Assembly: GCF_000315445.1 (NCBI RefSeq)
Contig: NZ_JH992962.1
Location: forward strand, 1 to 64,000
Length of the DNA stretch: 64,000 bases
Source: Alloiococcus otitis ATCC 51267
Lineage (GTDB): Bacteria > Bacillota > Bacilli > Lactobacillales > Carnobacteriaceae_A
Direction of reading: 5' to 3'
Shown here one piece after another: positions 1-8,198 of this stretch. The position numbers were made by a program, and so were the translations under genes. Every line of letters starts with the position of its first letter. The first letter of the stretch is position 1. The notes beneath the pieces are model-generated. The model searched no databases and had not been told where the DNA came from. It saw only the letters and a program-made list of their open reading frames with translations.

Positions 1-62
1 CTTGAAGTGGAAGTGTAGCGATACATGGAGCGGACAAGTACTAATCGGTCGAGGACTTAACC
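1..62 (+). rRNA. 23S ribosomal RNA, 3' end (partial)
   Basis: The window opens inside a 23S rRNA gene. The stretch carrying 'gcggacaagtactaatcggt' followed by 'cgaggacttaacc' is the conserved 3' terminal helix region of Firmicute 23S rRNA. The exact 3' end is estimated from that helix. The 16S and most of the 23S lie outside the window. About 70 bases separate it from the 5S gene and no tRNA is seen there. Confidence 0.93.
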
Positions 63-134
63 ACGCAAGTGAGTAAGTGAGATTTCGGTGGCGTTAGCGA
101 TTCAACTAGTCAGTTTTGAAGGAACAAGGCAAAA

Positions 135-254
135 TGTGTGGTGATGATGGCCAGAAGGACCCACCTGTTCCCATGCCGAACACAGTCGTTAAGCTTCTGA
201 GCGCCGAGGATAATGCAGGGCTTCCCTGTGTGAAAGCCGGACGTTGCCACGCAC
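135..254 (+). rRNA. 5S ribosomal RNA
   Basis: A complete 5S rRNA of about 120 bases. It shows the typical core 'ccacctgttcccatgccgaa' and 'cacagtcgttaagcttctg', and its ends pair (tgtgtgg with ccacgcaca). It follows the 23S 3' end directly, so this is the tail of an rrn operon. No tRNA genes follow before the terminators. A 63-residue reading frame on the opposite strand is a shadow of this gene. Confidence 0.95.
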
Positions 255-267
255 AATAAGCAAATCG

Positions 268-316
268 AAACCACCCAAACTGTTTGTCAAAGGACAATTG
301 GTTTGGGTGGTTTTCT
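268..316 (+). terminator. rrn operon terminator 1
   Basis: A 13-base stem (AAACCACCCAAAC with GTTTGGGTGGTTT) closes a 20-base loop and runs into T residues just after the 5S rRNA. This is a standard intrinsic terminator for the rRNA operon. Confidence 0.9.
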
Positions 317-331
317 GCTTATATAATATTT

Positions 332-364
332 AGTGCTGGTGGAACACCTCATCAGCACTTTTTA
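332..364 (+). terminator. rrn operon terminator 2
   Basis: A second hairpin of 10 base pairs (AGTGCTGGTG with CATCAGCACT, loop of 8) is followed by TTTTT. It lies 15 bases after the first terminator. Tandem terminators are common behind rRNA operons. Confidence 0.8.
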
Positions 365-729
365 ACTTTTGCAAGTGAAAAGTGCTTCTACAAGATATGA
401 CCTTTGTGAGAGATTCACCAGCGTCATTTTTTATTTGATGTTTTCGCCCTTTTTTCTTTTATGTATAAAAAACAAGTGAATTTCCCTTACGATATAGTCA
501 TCACAACATAAGAAAGGAGAAATTCACTTGCTAAATCTTATATAACCTGAAACTTGCAGCTATTGCAATCATCTATAAGCAACTTTTAAGGGAAAGCAAG
601 GTAGAGACCAACTACTTTTATTTAGGATCTTCTGCCCCAATGAAACTCATACAGTATACAATACGAGCCAATAGTAACATTAAATGATGATAGACTTAAC
701 TTTTTTGACCGGGAAAATAGCTAAAATTA
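365..729. other. Intergenic region between rrn terminators and erm
   Basis: No intact gene was recognised here. A perfect 12-base inverted repeat (CAAGTGAATTTC at 473-484 and GAAATTCACTTG at 519-530) flanks a segment ending in an AAAGGAG-like ribosome binding site. Behind it only broken short reading frames follow (about 530-690), one of about 42 codons near 560-687. This could be the remnant of a mobile element or of a lost gene, but no family could be named. The base composition is clearly more A+T-rich than in the core genes. Confidence 0.4.
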
Positions 730-1593
730 CTATAAGCGCTTTAATTTGGATTTTTTGATCCTTGGCCATCTGAACTTCGGCACATGTTGCTTCATGGTTT
801 CAAATATAAATCCCCATTGTTTTTCGGACAAATTTCCAACTGTAAGTTCCTTCTTCAGTTGAAGTCCCTTTTTTAAATGTCTAATTTGAGCTTTGGTAAA
901 TATACCCTCTAATGCTAAATCAATAGGTAACTTAGGTTTTTTCATTAGATAATCGGCTAAACCCCAAAAAATTAAGTAATCTTTATAAGCTACAATAGGT
1001 TTAGTTTTCCGAGTTATTTTGATTAATGCGGCATCAACTCTTGGTTTTGGCGAGAAATTATTTTTTGCAATTGTTTTAACATATTGAATATCGAACCACA
1101 TTTTCCATGCAACTACATATGAATCTTTAACAAAATTTGATTTAAATCTTTTGGCTGCTCCTTTTTCTATAATAATTAATCCGCTTTGAAGAGGGCTAGA
1201 AGGTTTAAAGAGAAGCATTTTCATAATCGGTGTTGTAATAGCAAATGGAATGTTTGAGACTACGATATAGGGCTTTCTGGGTAAGGATATTTTTAAAATG
1301 TCTTGTTGAATTATTTTTGTATTTTGCAATTCAAGTTGCTGTAGTTCGCTTATATATTTTTTATCGTTTTCAACTGCGAGAACCCTTCCTGCCTGATTAC
1401 TTAAAACTTTCGTAAGTGCCCCTTTACCAGCTCCCAATTCTAATACCAGGTCACTTTTTGAAATGTGAGCAAGGTTTACAATATCCTTTATCATTTTTTT
1501 ATTATGCAACATGTGCTGTCCGCTAAAGTTAGGTGAATTCCCATTTCTGAATTTTTTGCTGTGATACTTATTTTTTCTTTTTCTCTTTGTCAT
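730..1593 (-). CDS. erm: Erm-family 23S rRNA (adenine-N6)-dimethyltransferase
   Basis: The family transfers methyl groups from S-adenosylmethionine to A2058 of 23S rRNA and so blocks macrolides, lincosamides and streptogramin B. The 287-residue protein has the basic N-terminal tail, the segment SPNFSGQH (about 20-27), the SAM motif ELGAGKG (52-58) and the catalytic SNIPF motif (113-117). The long basic N-terminus and GQH segment resemble the ErmD/J/K-type lineage of Gram-positive bacteria more than ErmB or ErmC; this comparison is from memory. The gene is much more A+T-rich than the purine genes, stands alone, and lies between an rRNA operon and housekeeping genes, which suggests acquisition, though a resident lineage-specific copy is possible. 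A hairpin with a T-run between promoter and start suggests inducible control. No terminator was found downstream. Confidence 0.9.
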   Translation of the reverse strand: MTKRKRKNKYHSKKFRNGNSPNFSGQHMLHNKKMIKDIVNLAHISKSDLVLELGAGKGALTKVLSNQAGRVLAVENDKKYISELQQLELQNTKIIQQDILKISLPRKPYIVVSNIPFAITTPIMKMLLFKPSSPLQSGLIIIEKGAAKRFKSNFVKDSYVVAWKMWFDIQYVKTIAKNNFSPKPRVDAALIKITRKTKPIVAYKDYLIFWGLADYLMKKPKLPIDLALEGIFTKAQIRHLKKGLQLKKELTVGNLSEKQWGFIFETMKQHVPKFRWPRIKKSKLKRL

Positions 1594-1639
1594 TATCGAA
1601 ACTTCCTTTCTTTATTTAACTAGACTTGGCTCCGATAGC

Positions 1640-1670
1640 AAAAAAAGCCACAGACATAGGCGTCTGTGAC
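1640..1670 (-). promoter_or_regulatory. Attenuator-like hairpin in the erm leader
   Basis: Read on the minus strand, GTCACAGAC and GTCTGTGGC form a 9-pair stem followed directly by seven T residues. That is an intrinsic terminator placed about 50 bases upstream of the erm start and downstream of its likely promoter. ErmK-type genes are known to be controlled by drug-dependent transcription attenuation, so this hairpin is a candidate for the same role. A five-codon frame (MLFIF, 1725-1742, minus) behind AAAGG could be a leader peptide, but that is weak. Confidence 0.6.
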
Positions 1671-1785
1671 TTCTAGTAAACGAAATAAATTTTTTGCGTT
1701 AGGCAAAGAGAAATAATGCAGATTTCAAAAAATAAACAGCAAAATACCTTTATAATTTAAAAAAGCAGAATTCGTTACTCATAAC

Positions 1786-1791
1786 ATTATA
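1786..1791 (-). promoter_or_regulatory. Candidate -10 box of the erm promoter
   Basis: A perfect TATAAT on the minus strand lies about 190 bases before the erm start, so a long leader would be transcribed. The -35 region is poor: TTGAAA lies only 14 bases upstream, and TGGTTG sits at 17 bases. The position is plausible but not proven. Confidence 0.45.
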
Positions 1792-2069
1792 AAAGAAAGT
1801 TTGACTTTCAACCATTCTTTTATCTATAAAATGTGTTATTGAAAATTGTTAAAAAATGAGCAGACTTATCCCGTTTACTCTGTAGGAATTAACAGAGCCT
1901 TCGAACATATTAAATTAGTTGTTCAAAGTACGGATAACAAAAATTCCACTCATAGTTTTCAACAATCCTCCTTAGGTTAATTGCAAATGATGCACTAGTA
2001 GAATAGCATAATAAATATCTAATTTCAATGAAAAAAGAGCTGATCAGCTTGCCATTAGTAAAAGAAAAA
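1792..2069. other. A+T-rich intergenic region upstream of erm
   Basis: No gene or RNA was recognised. The region is A+T-rich and lies between the erm promoter and the terminator of the channel-like gene. Only very short frames are present on either strand. Confidence 0.4.
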
Positions 2070-2110
2070 GCTAGTAAGTCCTACCCACTATAGGTAGGAA
2101 ACTTACTAGC
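2070..2110 (-). terminator. Terminator of the channel-like gene
   Basis: A long stem (GCTAGTAAGT..CTACC with GTAGG..ACTTACTAGC) lies 23 bases after the stop codon of the 2133-3392 gene and has a T-rich tail in the minus direction. A-rich sequence on the other side could let it act both ways. Confidence 0.8.
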
Positions 2111-2132
2111 TATTTTTGTTTATGAGTTAAAC

Positions 2133-3392
2133 TTAGTTTTGATTGTCATTGTCTTTGTTTTCTTTGTCAATTTGGTCATCAGCTTTTTCAAGTTGACGGC
2201 GGGCAAAATCGCGACCACCAAGACCAAAGGCTAGGGCAAAGGCAATTGCAATAGCACCAATTAAGAAGAAGAATGCAACGTTAACAATGTTTGTTGCAAA
2301 GTTCAATTGGTCTAAAATCATGAATGCAGCGAGACCATAAACAAGACCTTTAACGAGGCTGGTTGCCAAGTGACTTGAAGTAGCTTTACTGATAAGAGAA
2401 GATAGGAATTCTCCGAGTAGGAAAGCCACAAGAGCTAAGATACCAGCTACTAATACGCTTGGAATGTAGGCAATAATTGCAGCACCAACAGCGTTTAGGA
2501 TGGTCAAGTTAAGGGATGAGATGGCTTCAACAACGAAGAGTAAGCCAACAACCACGGCAACAACTTGGCCAATTAATTTAGCAAGGTCAAGGTTAACATT
2601 GACTTTACTGTTTAGGGCTTCAGAGTATTTATTTAAACCAGTGCCTCTTAACAAGTCAGTTAAGATTTGGCTGACAAATCGAGCAGCTACGAAACCAACA
2701 CCAAGTAGGATAGCTGCCACAATAATATTAGGAATAGCTGATAGGATAGTATTGAGTAGTAGGGCAATCGGCCGACCGATTGATTGAATGTTTAGCGTTT
2801 CAATAGCTACCAGTAAGATTGGAAGCAAGACGAGGATGTATACTAAGGTAGATAGGGTTTTGGTTAGGGATAAGCTTGAGTCTTCAGCTTGACTACTGTC
2901 GTCACTGCCACCGTTTAAGAATCGGTTCAAGTAAGAGTCAACATTGGTTGCAACCAAGAAGTTGTAAGTCAAGTTACGAACAAATTTAGCTGCAAACACG
3001 CCAAGGATGACAACAACAATAGCCCCGATAATATTAGGGAGGAAGTCCAAGGCTGTGTTAATCATGTTAGCGATGGGTTGGCCAATGGTTTCCAAGCCAA
3101 AGGTTGCAAAAATGCCAGGCAAGAAGAGTACCCATACAAGGTAGTAAACAACTTGGCCGAGTGCATTGACGGTTTGCTGGCCATCTGCCTTGGTACTGGC
3201 AAATTTCCAGTCTACCAATTTAGCATCCAACTTCACTGCTGTAAGACCTTTGGTGACTGCTTTCTTGAATAGAAAGGCAATCAACCAGGCAATGAGCAAG
3301 AGGATGATGCCGCCTAGCAAGGACCCGATGACTGAAAACAGCCCGGCCCCCAGGCTTTCAAATAACGATAAAATTCCATTCATTTTATCCAC
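2133..3392 (-). CDS. Mechanosensitive ion channel-like membrane protein (conserved TM-helix repeats)
   Basis: A 419-residue, very hydrophobic protein with a weakly repeated architecture. At least four blocks of paired membrane helices (about 15-45, 75-150, 175-245, 270-330, 340-400) contain the recurring pattern 'PNIIxAxxxxxxGxxxAxxV'. This matches the conserved-TM-helix family related to small-conductance mechanosensitive channels (CmpX-like). The cytoplasmic beta domain of classical MscS is not evident. The C-terminus is hydrophilic and charged. The likely role is an osmotic or membrane-tension response. The gene is monocistronic, with a terminator downstream and a TAAGGAG-like site at its start. 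Confidence 0.75.
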   Translation of the reverse strand: MDKMNGILSLFESLGAGLFSVIGSLLGGIILLLIAWLIAFLFKKAVTKGLTAVKLDAKLVDWKFASTKADGQQTVNALGQVVYYLVWVLFLPGIFATFGLETIGQPIANMINTALDFLPNIIGAIVVVILGVFAAKFVRNLTYNFLVATNVDSYLNRFLNGGSDDSSQAEDSSLSLTKTLSTLVYILVLLPILLVAIETLNIQSIGRPIALLLNTILSAIPNIIVAAILLGVGFVAARFVSQILTDLLRGTGLNKYSEALNSKVNVNLDLAKLIGQVVAVVVGLLFVVEAISSLNLTILNAVGAAIIAYIPSVLVAGILALVAFLLGEFLSSLISKATSSHLATSLVKGLVYGLAAFMILDQLNFATNIVNVAFFFLIGAIAIAFALAFGLGGRDFARRQLEKADDQIDKENKDNDNQN

Positions 3393-3726
3393 TCCTTATA
3401 ATTTTTTTAACTACCGTTTTATTATAAAGATAATAAGAATACAAAACAAATGTATAAGGTCAAAGGAAAGGATTTTTACGAAATTTATACTCTTTTGTTA
3501 CAGATCTAATCATAACCCAATGAAAAGAGGCCTGTTATAGGGATTTTTTATAAGTTTAACTTGTGAATAATGAAAAATAGTAATGAGAATCGTCGATAAA
3601 TATAATTAATGTTATATTTATTTATCTAATAGCTGTGATTAATTATTTGCTAAAAAAGTTTATAAATGATGAGGACTAGCAAGTTGAAAATCAAATGTGA
3701 CAGAAAAATGATGTCTGTTTTTATAA
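3393..3726. other. Intergenic region between divergent channel and ccpN genes
   Basis: A+T-rich, non-coding sequence holding the promoter region of the minus-strand channel gene and the upstream part of the ccpN promoter. No RNA gene or further hairpin of note was seen. Confidence 0.4.
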
Positions 3727-3772
3727 ATATGTCATAATATATATTGACTTAACCATAATTATGACATATTAT
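3727..3772 (+). promoter_or_regulatory. ccpN promoter with paired CcpN-like operators
   Basis: The promoter has TTGACT (3744-3749), a 17-base spacer and TATTAT (3767-3772). Around it lies a perfect 12-base inverted repeat, ATATGTCATAAT at 3727-3738 and ATTATGACATAT at 3758-3769. The box contains TATGTCATAAT, which differs at one position from the CcpN consensus TRTGHYATAYW as I recall it for Bacillus subtilis. The boxes lie 31 bases apart, about three helical turns, and the second overlaps the -10 element. This suggests autorepression by the product of the next gene. Confidence 0.65.
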
Positions 3773-3810
3773 ATAATTGTTTAATATGTTATATTGCAAA
3801 GGAGGAGCCA

Positions 3811-4440
3811 ATGAAGCTAAGTGACCGGCAGAAAAAAATTATTAACTTGGTTAAAGAACATGAGCCGATTACGGGAGACCAAATTTCGGACAAGCTAGGC
3901 CTGTCTAAGCCGACTATTCGGCCTGATCTCTCACTTCTGTCCTCAGCTGAGATCTTGATTGCCAAACCCAAGGTCGGCTACTTGTACAACCAGCATTATG
4001 TCACTCCTTTTATCATCAGTGACATGGCCCAGCGTCCGGTAGAAGAAGTCATGAAGGTTCCCATCATTGTAGACAAGGAAACTCCTATTATAGAGGCCAT
4101 CAACCGAGTCTTCCTAGAAGATGCAGGTTCTCTTTATGTGGCAGATAAGAGCCAGCTATTGGGGATTGTCTCCCGCAAGGACCTCCTGAAAGCAGCTATG
4201 ATGGGCACAGATGCCCAGCAGTTGACTGTGAGTTTTGTCATGAGCCGGGCACCTAATTTGGTCACGGTTAACCACACTGATTCCTTGGCAGCTGCCTGTA
4301 AAAAATTGGTCCTCCATAAGGTTAATAGCCTGCCCGTTTTGGAGTATGACCAAGAGACTGGCCAGGAAAAAATTGTCGGCAAACTGTCCAAGACGGTTAT
4401 AACCAATGTCTTTTACTCGATTTTAGAAGGTGAACAATAA
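3811..4440 (+). CDS. ccpN: CcpN-type transcriptional repressor (HTH plus two CBS domains)
   Basis: The protein of 209 residues has an N-terminal winged helix-turn-helix (about 1-60, 'GLSKPTIRPDLS') and a CBS domain pair (about 75-205). In B. subtilis CcpN represses gluconeogenic genes and senses the ATP/ADP state through its CBS domains. The start is supported by AAGGAGG 7 bases upstream. The gene is 12 bases from the PPDK regulatory protein gene, the same ccpN-yqfL pairing as in Bacillus, and ppdK follows. This makes the three genes one unit controlling flux between pyruvate and phosphoenolpyruvate. The upstream inverted repeat suggests autoregulation. Confidence 0.9.
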   Translation: MKLSDRQKKIINLVKEHEPITGDQISDKLGLSKPTIRPDLSLLSSAEILIAKPKVGYLYNQHYVTPFIISDMAQRPVEEVMKVPIIVDKETPIIEAINRVFLEDAGSLYVADKSQLLGIVSRKDLLKAAMMGTDAQQLTVSFVMSRAPNLVTVNHTDSLAAACKKLVLHKVNSLPVLEYDQETGQEKIVGKLSKTVITNVFYSILEGEQ

Positions 4441-4452
4441 GGAGGTAGCAAG

Positions 4453-5271
4453 GTGACCGAATTATCCATTTATGTCTTATCGGATTCAATCGGGGACACG
4501 GCCCAGCAAGTGGTCCGGTCCATTACCGCTCAATTTCCCCAAGTTAATTTCAAATTGCGGCGTTTTTCAAATGTCCTAACTAAGAAAGCTATTGACCAGA
4601 TTTTTAAGTTGATGGACCCGGCTAAAAGTAACCTGGTCTTTTACACCTTTGTCGAAGAGAGCCTGGCCGACTATATGAAGGTTCAACTGAACCAGGTTGG
4701 CATTCGGGGGATTGATATCGTAAGCCCTGGCCTCCAGGCGATAGAGCTTTTAACAGGACAGGAGCCAGATAAGGAGGCTGGCCGGATCCGGAAAACGGAT
4801 GATGAATATTTTGACCGGATCAAGGCCATTGAATTTGCTGTCCGCTATGACGATGGTCAGGGACCTCATGGTATTTTAAAGGCTGACTTGACTTTGATTG
4901 GGGTTTCTCGTACTTCCAAGACCCCCTTGTCCATGTACTTGGCCAACAAAGGTTATAAGGTAGCCAACATCCCCCTTTTCCCAGAGAATAAACCGCCCAA
5001 AGAGCTCTTCCAAGTTTCGCCTTCAAAGGTAGTGGGTTTGACCAATAGTGTCAACTACCTGAACCAGGTTCGGAAGGAGCGGTTGAAGTCTTATGGCATG
5101 TCCACCCAGTCCCGGTATGTTGACAAAAAGCGAATTTTAGAAGAACTCCAGTACGGGGAAGAAATCATGAAGCAAATCGGTTGTTTAAAGATAAATGTTG
5201 AAAGTAAGGCCATTGAAGAAACCGCTGCCGAGATCCTCCAGTACCTAGAAGGACTCCAGCAAAAAAGATAA
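4453..5271 (+). CDS. yqfL: Pyruvate, phosphate dikinase regulatory protein (kinase/pyrophosphorylase)
   Basis: The family (DUF299) inactivates PPDK by ADP-dependent phosphorylation of the threonine next to the catalytic histidine, and reactivates it by phosphate-dependent dephosphorylation. The 272-residue protein carries the P-loop-like GVSRTSKTPLS at 150-160 and the N-terminal VLSDSIGDTA signature. The start is GTG, preceded by AAGGAGG. The gene stands directly before ppdK (24-base gap), whose TSH motif is the expected target. Its target could instead be a PEP synthase in other organisms; the adjacent ppdK makes PPDK the natural substrate here. Confidence 0.92.
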   Translation: MTELSIYVLSDSIGDTAQQVVRSITAQFPQVNFKLRRFSNVLTKKAIDQIFKLMDPAKSNLVFYTFVEESLADYMKVQLNQVGIRGIDIVSPGLQAIELLTGQEPDKEAGRIRKTDDEYFDRIKAIEFAVRYDDGQGPHGILKADLTLIGVSRTSKTPLSMYLANKGYKVANIPLFPENKPPKELFQVSPSKVVGLTNSVNYLNQVRKERLKSYGMSTQSRYVDKKRILEELQYGEEIMKQIGCLKINVESKAIEETAAEILQYLEGLQQKR

Positions 5272-5295
5272 AAAGCAAAGACAAGGGAGTTTAGT

Positions 5296-7911
5296 ATGCA
5301 ATTAGTTTACAACTTTAAAGAAGGTAACCGTAACATGAAAGCCCTTTTAGGTGGGAAGGGGGCTAACCTAGCTGAGATGACCAGCCTTGGCTTGAATGTC
5401 CCACCGGGCTTTACCCTAACTACTGAAGCTTGCCAGCGTTACAACCAGGACCCAGAATCTGGCTTGTGGAAGGAATTAAAGGACGGGGTTTTAGAAGAAG
5501 TTAAAAAGCTGGAAGCGGAAACAGGTAAAGGCTTTGGTGATGAGACCCATCCCCTCCTCTTTTCAGTCCGGTCCGGGGCGGCTGAATCCATGCCAGGTAT
5601 GATGGATACAGTTTTAAACTTAGGCTTGAATGACCAATCAGTGGCAGGACTGGCTAAGTCGACTGAAAATGACCGCTTTGCCTATGACAGTTACCGCCGT
5701 TTTATCCAAATGTTTGCTGATGTTGTCAAGGGCGTCCCCCTAGCTCAATTTGAGTACCTCCTAGAAGAGCGCAAAGAAAGCAAGGGGGTAGAAGAAGATA
5801 CAGACCTAGATGCCCAAGATATGGTCCAGCTTGTCCAAGCTTACAAGGTGTGCTACCAAGAAACGGTAGGGGAAAGCTTCCCACAAGACCCCATGGACCA
5901 ATTGTTTGAGGCAGTGGAAGCCGTTTTTGCCTCTTGGAACAACGACAGGGCTGTTTTATACCGGGAAATCAATGAAATTACAGGCCTTTTAGGGACAGCT
6001 GTCAACGTTCAAACCATGGTATTTGGCAATATGGGGCCGGATTCGGGAACTGGGGTCATGTTTACCCGGAACCCAGCAAATGGTCAGAGAGAACTTTTCG
6101 GCGAATACTTGATCAATGCCCAAGGGGAGGATGTGGTAGCCGGTGTCCGGACTCCGAAAGCGATTGCCAGTTTAAATGACGACATGCCAGACCTCTATCA
6201 AGAATTAGAGACTGTGGCTCAAAAGTTGGAAAGTCATTATTTAGACATGCAAGATATTGAATTCACTATTGAAAATAGAAATTTATACCTGCTTCAAACC
6301 CGGACTGGTAAGCGGACCGCCCAGGCTGCTATCAAGATTGCCAATGACCTCTTCAAGGAAGGGCTTATCACGGCCGAAGACAGTGTTACCAAGCTAACCA
6401 GCCAGCAACTGGAGACCCTTATGCACCCCACCTTTGACCCGGAAGCCCTAGACCAAGCAGACCAAATTGGTCATGGCCTAGCTGCCTCACCAGGAGCAGC
6501 AGTTGGCCGGGTTTGCTTTTCAGTTGAGGCAGTTGAAAGCACTGTCCAGGCAGGGGATTCTGCTATTTTAGTCCGCCGGGAAACCTCGCCTGAAGATTTG
6601 GCAGGCATGGTTAAGGCTACTGGTGTTTTAACCTCTAGAGGAGGGATGACCTCCCACGCTGCAGTCGTTGCTCGGGGGATGGGCAAGTGTTGTGTGGCAG
6701 GTTGTTCAGATATAAAAGTGGACGGCGACCACGGGACCTTCACCTACCAGGGGGGGCAAGTCCAAGAAGGGGACTATATTTCCATCGATGGCTCCACTGG
6801 TTCAGTCTACCAAGGCCAAGTTGCCATGAGTGGTGCCTTGATGGATGACCAGTATGATGCCTTTATGGATCGAGTTAATGATGCTAAAAGAATGGCAGTC
6901 CGAACCAATGCAGATACACCAAAAGATGTCCAAGCCGCTTTAGACTTTGGGGCGGAAGGAATCGGTCTAGTCCGGACTGAGCATATGTTCTTTGGCCAAG
7001 GCCGAATTAGCGAGGTGCGGAAGATGATCCTAGCCAAGTCAAGGGAAGACCGGCAAGTTTATGTGGACCGCCTCTACCAATTCCAGAAAGAGGACTTTGT
7101 CGGCATCTACCAGGTAACCCAGTCCCTACCCGTTACTGTCCGTTTACTAGACCCACCTCTCCACGAATTTTTACCCCATGAAAACCAGGCTATCCAGGCA
7201 ATTGCCCAGGACATGGATTTAACCCAGGAAGAAGTGGCCAAGCGGATCGAGGTCCTACAAGAAGTCAACCCCATGCTAGGTCACCGGGGAGTTCGGCTGG
7301 GGATTAGCTATCCTGAAGTCACTGCCATGCAAGTTTCTGCCATCATCGATGCGGCTATTGAAGTCAAACAAGACAAGGGCTATGATATTAAGCCCGAAAT
7401 TATGGTGCCTTTGGTAGGCCAAATCCCAGAATTCAAACAGGTTAAGGACCAAATTGAAGTTCTGGTCCAAGGCCGGCTGGAAGAGGCCGAAATTGACCTG
7501 GACTATAGCATTGGAACCATGATTGAAATCCCACGGGCTTGCTTGATTGCTGACCAATTGGCCCAGGAAGCTGACTTCTTTAGCTTTGGGACCAATGACT
7601 TAACCCAGATGACTTTCGGTTATTCCCGGGATGATGCAGGAAGTTTTATCCCAACTTATATCGAAAATGACATTATGGAAGAAGATCCCTTTAAGACTAT
7701 TGATCAAGAAGGTGTTGGGGCTATGGTTAAGCTTGCTGTCGACAAGGCTCGGTCCGTTAAGCCAGACATTAAGTTAGGTATCTGCGGGGAGCATGGGGGA
7801 GATGCCAAGTCCATCCATTTCTTTGATTCCTTAGGTTTAGATTATGTATCTTGTTCACCCTACCGTGTTCCAATTGCTCGTTTAGCAGCAGCCCAGGCCA
7901 GTCAAGAGTAA
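5296..7911 (+). CDS. ppdK: Pyruvate, phosphate dikinase
   Basis: The enzyme interconverts pyruvate, ATP and phosphate with phosphoenolpyruvate, AMP and pyrophosphate. The 871-residue length is normal. The N-terminal nucleotide-binding domain starts with 'GGKGANLAEM'. The swivelling phosphohistidine domain has GGMTSHAAVVAR with Thr452, Ser453 and catalytic His454. The C-terminal PEP/pyruvate barrel ends with 'CGEHGGD'. Thr452 is the expected regulatory site for the preceding gene's product. The gene is last in the ccpN unit and ends at a strong terminator. With the class III fbp at 57247 it supports a gluconeogenic capacity. Confidence 0.96.
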   Translation: MQLVYNFKEGNRNMKALLGGKGANLAEMTSLGLNVPPGFTLTTEACQRYNQDPESGLWKELKDGVLEEVKKLEAETGKGFGDETHPLLFSVRSGAAESMPGMMDTVLNLGLNDQSVAGLAKSTENDRFAYDSYRRFIQMFADVVKGVPLAQFEYLLEERKESKGVEEDTDLDAQDMVQLVQAYKVCYQETVGESFPQDPMDQLFEAVEAVFASWNNDRAVLYREINEITGLLGTAVNVQTMVFGNMGPDSGTGVMFTRNPANGQRELFGEYLINAQGEDVVAGVRTPKAIASLNDDMPDLYQELETVAQKLESHYLDMQDIEFTIENRNLYLLQTRTGKRTAQAAIKIANDLFKEGLITAEDSVTKLTSQQLETLMHPTFDPEALDQADQIGHGLAASPGAAVGRVCFSVEAVESTVQAGDSAILVRRETSPEDLAGMVKATGVLTSRGGMTSHAAVVARGMGKCCVAGCSDIKVDGDHGTFTYQGGQVQEGDYISIDGSTGSVYQGQVAMSGALMDDQYDAFMDRVNDAKRMAVRTNADTPKDVQAALDFGAEGIGLVRTEHMFFGQGRISEVRKMILAKSREDRQVYVDRLYQFQKEDFVGIYQVTQSLPVTVRLLDPPLHEFLPHENQAIQAIAQDMDLTQEEVAKRIEVLQEVNPMLGHRGVRLGISYPEVTAMQVSAIIDAAIEVKQDKGYDIKPEIMVPLVGQIPEFKQVKDQIEVLVQGRLEEAEIDLDYSIGTMIEIPRACLIADQLAQEADFFSFGTNDLTQMTFGYSRDDAGSFIPTYIENDIMEEDPFKTIDQEGVGAMVKLAVDKARSVKPDIKLGICGEHGGDAKSIHFFDSLGLDYVSCSPYRVPIARLAAAQASQE

Positions 7912-7934
7912 AAATTTTCATTAATATAAGTCCA

Positions 7935-7967
7935 AGTCCAGTCGGTTCAACCGGCTGGACTTTTTTA
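7935..7967 (+). terminator. ppdK terminator
   Basis: The stem AAGTCCAGTCGGTT pairs with ACCGGCTGGACTT and is followed by a T-run, 23 bases after the ppdK stop codon. Confidence 0.9.
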
Positions 7968-7990
7968 CTTCTACATTTATCAGCTTTCAA

Positions 7991-8144
7991 TTATCCCAAA
8001 CAATGTTTGTTATTTGAGATAATTTGCTTGTTTTCTCAAACTACAGCTGTTATTTGAGAAATATGGTCTATTTTTCTCAAACAACAACTGTTATACGAGA
8101 ATTTTCCAGTATTTTTCTCAAACATCAGTCGTTATATGAGAATT
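7991..8144. repeat. Tandem array of four short palindromes
   Basis: Four hairpin units occur in a row, centred near 8006, 8046, 8088 and 8128, about 40-42 bases apart. Each has an arm TTTTCTCAAAC (or TTATCCCAAAC) and a complementary arm GTTATTTGAGAA with small changes. The arms show compensating or tolerated substitutions, so a structure rather than a protein is kept. The array lies between the ppdK terminator and the purine operon promoter. Its function is unknown. Confidence 0.8.
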
Positions 8145-8198
8145 CTGAATTTCCTTCAGGCGAGCTTAAATTCAACACTAGAGTAGGCAGACTACTTA

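Noticed and set aside
106-297. 63-residue frame on the minus strand at the window start
   Set aside because: It lies antisense to the 5S rRNA and its terminator and has no ribosome binding site.
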